From assembly GCF_028554725.1 (NCBI RefSeq), contig NC_071669.1:10130501-10194500 (forward strand): a stretch of 64,000 nt of DNA, written 5' to 3'. Of this stretch, positions 59,735 through 64,000 are shown in pieces. Under the pieces are notes generated by a model. It was given only the letters and a program-made list of their open reading frames with translations. It ran no database searches and was not told where the DNA came from. This DNA comes from Zeugodacus cucurbitae. Its lineage: Eukaryota > Arthropoda > Insecta > Diptera > Tephritidae. The translations under genes were made by a program, and so were the position numbers. The number at the start of each line of letters is the position of its first letter. The first letter of the stretch is position 1.

Positions 59735-60175
59735 ATGGGTAAAAAGCGCGACATACAAAAGGAGAAAAAAATGCAAGCTGTAGCTTTTCTAAAAGCAGGA
59801 AATTCCAGTTATTCCACAATAGCCAAAAATCTTGGAATTTCTATGACATCGGTGGCTGAATTGGCAAAAAAACTAAGCGCGGGGTGTGATGAAGCGGCTG
59901 TTTTCGGAAATAACAGGAACAACTGCAAGGGCCTCCGGAAGACTACAGACAGGGTAGACCGGTTGATTTTTCGAAAAGCTTTGCAAGTTCGTACCACAAC
60001 TTCTGAAAGCATTTTAAAAGCAGTTAGGGACTGTGGTGTGGTAATTTCGAACCGTACTTTGCGTAGACGTTTTTACGAAAATGGACTGAAGTGCAGGAGG
60101 CCTGCTAAAAAGCCGAAATTAACACAGCTGATGCAAAAAAGACGTGTTTTATGGGCTAAGCTGCATAGAACCTAT
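59735..60175 (+). CDS. Tc1-like transposase, N-terminal DNA-binding part
   Basis: The segment starts at ATG 59735 with 'MGKKRDIQKEKKMQAVAFLK'. A first helix-turn-helix covers about residues 10-48 ('AGNSSYSTIAKNLGISMTSV'). A second covers about residues 85-125 ('SESILKAVRDCGVVISNRTL', 'RRRFYENGLKCRR'), the paired-like bipartite DNA-binding domain of Tc1 transposases that recognises the TIRs. The frame continues to a stop at 60197, but family resemblance ends near 'RRVLWAKLHRTY' (60175). The catalytic half resumes in another frame at 60246. Joining the two at these points would give about 342 residues, the usual Tc1-like length. Confidence 0.85.
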
Positions 60176-60245
60176 GACCTATTCTTAATTTTTCTATAAT
60201 TAAGGCAGACATATTAAATTTTTTTAATTTTTACGTTTTTTATAG
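60176..60245 (+). other. 70-bp AT-rich interruption of the Tc1-like transposase
   Basis: This segment separates the two transposase halves. Its 3' end, 'cgttttttatag', looks like a splice acceptor, but no GT donor sits at the matching left edge ('tat|gaccta'). The edges are inverted: 'atgacctat' (60174-60182) and 'ataggtcat' (60242-60250) can pair, so a small hairpin insertion is the alternative to an intron with a non-standard donor. Confidence 0.6.
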
Positions 60246-60833
60246 GTCATCTTTAGCGATGAATGCCGTCTAGAGGCCGTCACCCAAGCGGAAAATTATG
60301 TGCGGAGGAGGAGAGGAGAACGATTTTCTGAAGCTTGCATTATTCCTAGAGTAAAGCATCCTCCTTCAGTGATGGTTTGGAGCTGCATTTCTGACGAAGG
60401 ACCCGGCCCAATTCACTTCGTCGAAGGCACGATGCGCTCTGACCAATACATAAATGTTGTGGAAAATGTTTTTTTGCCATATTTGGAAAGGCTAAGGTAT
60501 CCGGCAAGCGACTACACGTTTATGCAAGATGGTGCTCCTTGCCATACCTCCAGAGCGAGCATGAATTGCATTAATTCGTTGAACTTGGATGTGCTGCCAT
60601 GGCCAGGGAATTCCACCGACTTAAACCCAATTGAAAATTGTTGGGCATATCTGAAACGCAAGGTCTACCAACGAAAAAACACAACAATTGCAATTCTCAA
60701 AGAAAACATCAAGGACGTATGGGAAAATGATGTTGATTTGCATACAAAAATAAAAAATTGCATTCGTAGTATGCCTAATAGGATCGCAGCCGTATTAGCG
60801 AATAAGGGTAGTGTATCAATAAAGCCGAAATAA
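60246..60833 (+). CDS. Tc1-like transposase, catalytic DD34E part
   Basis: The frame is open from just after a TAG (60243-60245) to TAA at 60831-60833. The motifs in order are 'VIFSDECRLE' (first Asp), 'HPPSVMVWSCISDEGPGPIH', 'SDYTFMQDGAPCHTSRASMN' (second Asp) and 'NSTDLNPIENCWAYLKRKVY' (Glu). There are 34 residues between the second Asp and the Glu, the DD34E signature of Tc1. The C-terminus is 'CIRSMPNRIAAVLANKGSVS', the usual 'smprRixaVikakGg' end. All three catalytic residues are present and the half has no internal stop. Function depends on whether the 60176-60245 segment can be spliced. Confidence 0.9.
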   Translation, partial: VIFSDECRLEAVTQAENYVRRRRGERFSEACIIPRVKHPPSVMVWSCISDEGPGPIHFVEGTMRSDQYINVVENVFLPYLERLRYPASDYTFMQDGAPCHTSRASMNCINSLNLDVLPWPGNSTDLNPIENCWAYLKRKVYQRKNTTIAILKENIKDVWENDVDLHTKIKNCIRSMPNRIAAVLANKGSVSIKPK

Positions 60834-61234
60834 GTTAAATTACTAGCGATGGTTTAGTTTTTATTGCTGATCAAACTTGAAACTGTTCGAAAATATTGCC
60901 CGTTCGTAATTCGATGGCCAGAGGCTGTAATACATAATTGCCATATATAAACTATATCAGTTCGTCCAAGCAGATTTGTAATGAGTTCAAAACACTTTGT
61001 TTATATATGAGATCCAACAAGAGGTTTTCACTTTAAAAAGCAAAGCGCAGTCCAAATATGAACCCGATTTGGGAGATCAGTTATAGTACATAACCTAACG
61101 GTGTCAATCTAGACGAGGTTAACTTGTATTCCCACATAATTTCATGCGAATTTTTAGTCGAGCCTCAATAGTTAGACCTGTAGACAGTGGGATTCCGCCA
61201 ATCAAAATGCCTTTTGGGAGGCTACAACGTCTAA

Positions 61235-61575
61235 AGATTCAAGTGCCTCTTAAATCTCCCAAGAAGCAAACTAAGGATACTGGTGAGACTATATAGGGGC
61301 CACTGTAAGCTCAGAAAATACCTATACAATCTGGGCTTGGTCTCAACGCAAACCCTCGCTTCTGTGACATGGAATCTGAAACTCCCCTACGCTTACTATC
61401 AGAATGTGTAGCACTTCACAGAAGCAGGATCAGAATTTGGGACATACCATCCCAAGTGAGGGGCGCATCAACTTCCTTACAACCAACGCTATTCTGGAAT
61501 TCATCAGCTGGGACTAATGGCGTCGATATAGAGATTAGGAGGGTAGAAAAGACCACAGGTTGCAGTGCATTATTC
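61235..61575 (+). pseudogene. LINE ORF2 C-terminal fragment (after RNase H), frameshifted
   Basis: The first frame reads 'KCLLNLPRSKLRILVRLYRG' and 'HCKLRKYLYNLGLVS'. A shift near 61348 leads into 'NPRFCDMESETPLRLLSECV' and 'ALHRSRIRIW'. This 'tGHcxLrxhLxxmGl..xxxCrxCxxexEtxxHlLceCxAL..R' block is the C-terminal cysteine/histidine region of insect LINEs that carry RNase H (I/LOA/R1-type) and related elements. The first Cys of the pair is lost (R at that place), and the frameshift makes it dead. The clade cannot be fixed from this short piece. Confidence 0.65.
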
Positions 61576-63752
61576 TAATTATCATTATATTCTATTGAGT
61601 TTGACAATGATGTTTCCATCATGAAGACAAACGTCAGAAATGTCGAAATACGTCAGAAGCATTAAATTTGATAGTAAAGATTGCAAGAATCGGTCATAAA
61701 TTAGAAAAACAGGCGTGACACCGCCCAATTTTAAGTTAAATTACATATATCATAACCTGAATGTAGTACATAATTCCTTTGACGTCATTAGAATATGATT
61801 TCAAAATGAACGAAATCGTCACTCCTACTTCCGATATGAGACACCAGTTCGTCAGATGATTTTATTTGGCAACAAATAAATAAACACGCACGAAGATATC
61901 GAAATGAAACTTGGACCCTGAAGTATAATAGAAACTCTCATGCATATTAATTCTCATCTGAAAAAAGTCGAGATCGGACTAAATCTTTCCAAGCCCTCAG
62001 ATATCGGAAATGAGGACGTTCGTGCCAATGGCTGTCTTTATATTGGAAAATATGGGCCGATCACTCAGGTATAATGGAATAAAGATACTATTTTACTTTG
62101 ATAGCAATGTAGTCTGGTCTTCGAAATGGATAAAATCGGTTAAGTACAACCCCTAACCCCCATAGATATCATCTAATGTTTCTCGAACTTGGGATTGACT
62201 GTAGTTTATTGCCGAACGTTCCCACTAGTTTTGTTATGAAAAAGCTCATTCTTATCGCGATTATATAGGGCAATCTAAATACATTTTCGATTGAAGATAT
62301 TAAAGATATCCTGATTCATTAACTGTAACCGCAGACCCGGAATATGGATCCCATATATGTATGTACATATTTTTCGCGCTCTTACATACTCCCAACATAC
62401 TGAAGTATCACCACCAATCCTATTATCCTGTCAAGTACCTCTTGGTATGTACATACATTTATTTCTGTTTACTAACATCAGTCCGACTACATTGCTGTAA
62501 GCTGGTGAGTATATAAATTTTACGTTGTTAATCCCATTAAGTGTATTGCTGGGCAACACACAACACAAGGCTTGTGGCATATGCTTGAATTATACTTACA
62601 TATATATGCATGGTCCTGTGCGGCCTATCATGTGCCGTCAGCAACATATTGCCGCAACTTAATAGCATGCCAACCACAAAGGCAGTAGCTGTAGCAGTGG
62701 CATGCTGCAAGTACGCATTGTGCAACATGTCGCCATTTGGCTAATAAGTTACGAGCTACATATGTTTGGTTGGCTTGAATATGTTTGCAAGCGTCTGCCA
62801 AGCAAGCACTCCACTAGCGATATGCTAGCTTTCAACGTCCTTTTTGTTGTTGTTTAATTTTTTTTTGTTGTCGGCTTTGCATCCATTCATTCTTTAACGT
62901 CACATTTGTTGTTGCTGCTTTTGTCGGTGTTACCACAAACATACTGTCTACCTCATGCATCTGACGCTCATCAGCAGTCGATATCAATTCGAACAGTTGC
63001 CAGTCACTCGGCGTCTATGTAAGTAAGTGAAGAAAGTAGGCTGCGTCTTGGTAGTTGGAGTAGCACATAGCCTGCAGGCTTCTGCGTGAGCTGTCAGAAT
63101 GCCATTACTTATCGTCATCTGTCTGCATAGCCAATGATATCGGGCGCTCCTTTTCTTGTCTGAGGTATCATTGAGACCGCGACGGTTGTGGATGAGTGCG
63201 TGTCTACCATTCGCTGGGTCATTAGTTCTAATACTGGCTTTGTTGAAGCCTTACGTAAATTCCCATTCTGGGTTGGTATGAAGATCTAGAAAATTTTAGT
63301 TGAGTTACTACCAAGGTGAACGTGTAAACCCTTTAAGATAAGTTTGATCGTATTAGAGATCTCTTTTGTAGTTTATCTTAAACCTTTATGTTTGAGAAAA
63401 AACTACTTCGGTTTACAATAGTCTTCCAGTAGTACTATCTCAAACTCTTTGGCAATTTTGTTTTTGACGGTTCATCAAATCATATACTTCAAGATTCATA
63501 CAGACCGCAAGTTATTTCCTTTGACGGAAATGAAGCCTGGAGGGCTTGAGGGATGACATCTACTGGAACTCTTTGATTTACGATAACGGAAGAACTGATT
63601 CGTCAAAAATAAATATACTGGATAATTGTTAGTTTGATTCTATAGGGAATGAGAGAGCTCGAAAATTGTGGAACTCATTTAGTTCGTGGACTTCAGGCCT
63701 TGACTGTGGCTGCGGTACAAAGAACTCCGCCAGATCATAGCTACATTGTATA
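61576..63752. other. About 2.2 kb with no recognisable gene
   Basis: No protein or RNA gene was recognised. TTG-rich words occur at 62840-62930, and the frame at 62537-62728 overlaps them without motifs. The part at 61.6-62.2 kb has the texture of an old transposon ('acaccgcccaattttaagtt') but no landmarks were found. Confidence 0.4.
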
Positions 63753-63892
63753 TTAGGTTAGGTTAGTAGGCAGATCTCTGTATATGCATGAAGATCTCAC
63801 TTAGATAGTTTTGAGCACTCTGCTCTGTGATACCAATAAACTCCTAATGGATTGAAAAGATTCTTATAATTCGACAAAATGCTTGCAATCTA
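63753..63892 (-). mobile_element. SINE-like retroposon, copy 2
   Basis: This is the reverse-orientation counterpart of 36570-36710. It begins (plus strand) 'aggttaggttagtaggcaga', then 'tgaagatctcacttagatag', 'gataccaataaactcctaat' and 'ttcgacaaaatgcttgcaa'. Its length matches copy 1. I could not identify a target-site duplication here. Confidence 0.5.
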
Positions 63893-64000
63893 TTACATAC
63901 TTATTGTGTCGGATAATGTCAATCCTAGCAAATTCGCTAGGTTCGCCGAAGGTGTTTCAACCTCAGTCTGGCAAAAGATGGATATTAGAGCAGGAAATGC

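Larger units (their letters stand above)
59317..60927 (+). mobile_element. Tc1-like transposon, 1,611 bp, with perfect 27-bp TIRs
   Basis: The left end is CAGCCTCTGGCCATCGAATT followed by ACGAACG. The right end (60901-60927) is its exact reverse complement over all 27 bases. TA duplications flank both ends (59315-59316 and 60928-60929). The element holds a transposase in two open segments and a probable 5'-UTR intron: GTAAGT at 59645 to TTTTATAG ending at 59731, just before the ATG at 59735. The length, TIRs, TA target and DD34E protein fit the Tc1 branch of Tc1/mariner. The perfect TIRs suggest a recent insertion. Confidence 0.93.

Noticed and set aside
61600..62200. Possible further INE-1-like relic
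   Set aside because: The texture is similar ('gcgtgacaccgcccaatttt') but I could not align any diagnostic block to the full-length copies.
1..64000. CRISPR array, tRNA or rRNA genes, prokaryotic operons
   Set aside because: The tandem repeats have long, diverged units with no unique spacers. No tRNA B-box with a matching acceptor stem was seen, and the sequence is clearly eukaryotic nuclear DNA.
1..64000. LTR retrotransposon or endogenous virus
   Set aside because: No long direct terminal repeats, gag zinc knuckle, protease, integrase or envelope-like sequence was recognised on either strand.

Overview
This is about 64 kb of AT-rich nuclear DNA from an animal, most likely a higher dipteran and plausibly a tephritid-type fruit fly. 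That placement is inferred. It rests on the repeat classes (INE-1/DINE-like elements carrying the 'gacggacggacagac' block, jockey- and RTE-type LINEs, mariner/Tc1 relatives), on abundant (CAA/TTG)n runs, and on long poly-T/AT tracts. I found no convincing host protein-coding exon, tRNA, rRNA or CRISPR array. The window reads as intergenic or long-intron sequence filled with mobile-element remnants and satellites.

Retroelements: an RTE-type LINE with an intact reverse-transcriptase core (2408-4345, minus); a second 3' fragment of the same group (36.8-37.2 kb) and one of another RTE-like group (40.8-41.1 kb); an 880-bp jockey-like fragment with a 13-bp target duplication (21.4-22.2 kb); a LINE C-terminal/RNase H-linked fragment (61.2-61.6 kb); and a 141-bp SINE-like family with a CCTAA-type tail (36.6 and 63.8 kb).

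DNA elements: a 1,611-bp Tc1-like transposon with 27-bp perfect TIRs and a DD34E transposase split into two frames (59.3-60.9 kb); a deleted mariner (7.6 kb); a decayed mariner transposase (56.3-56.6 kb); two decayed mariner-related fragments (25.5-26.1 kb); a pogo-like MITE (16.9 kb); two opposite copies of a PIF/Harbinger-like MITE with TWA duplications (33.9 and 48.1 kb); four TTAA-flanked MITEs (4.35, 41.3, 43.7 and 49.0 kb); and a hAT-like MITE with a perfect 8-bp duplication that itself contains one of the TTAA MITEs (48.6-49.9 kb). Two full-length and two degenerate INE-1/Helentron-like elements are also present (12.0, 17.8, 47.2 and 2.1 kb).

Tandem repeats: about 115 bp (1-760), about 219 bp (21.1-23.4 kb, continuing as composite units to 26 kb), about 196 bp (38.9-39.9 kb), about 100 bp (52.3-53.1 kb), about 90 bp (54.4-55.0 kb), 145 bp (56.5-57.3 kb), degenerate TGATGTGATATG sequence (13.85-15.1 kb), a TATCTC hexamer (28.1 kb) and a GA-rich tract (30.8-31.3 kb). 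The stretches between these look single-copy and carry nothing I can name. I did not find a new multi-gene system. The most interesting material is the nested and paired MITEs, the Tc1 element, the satellite joined to transposase fragments, and a recurring GTATGAGTAAC-type motif.
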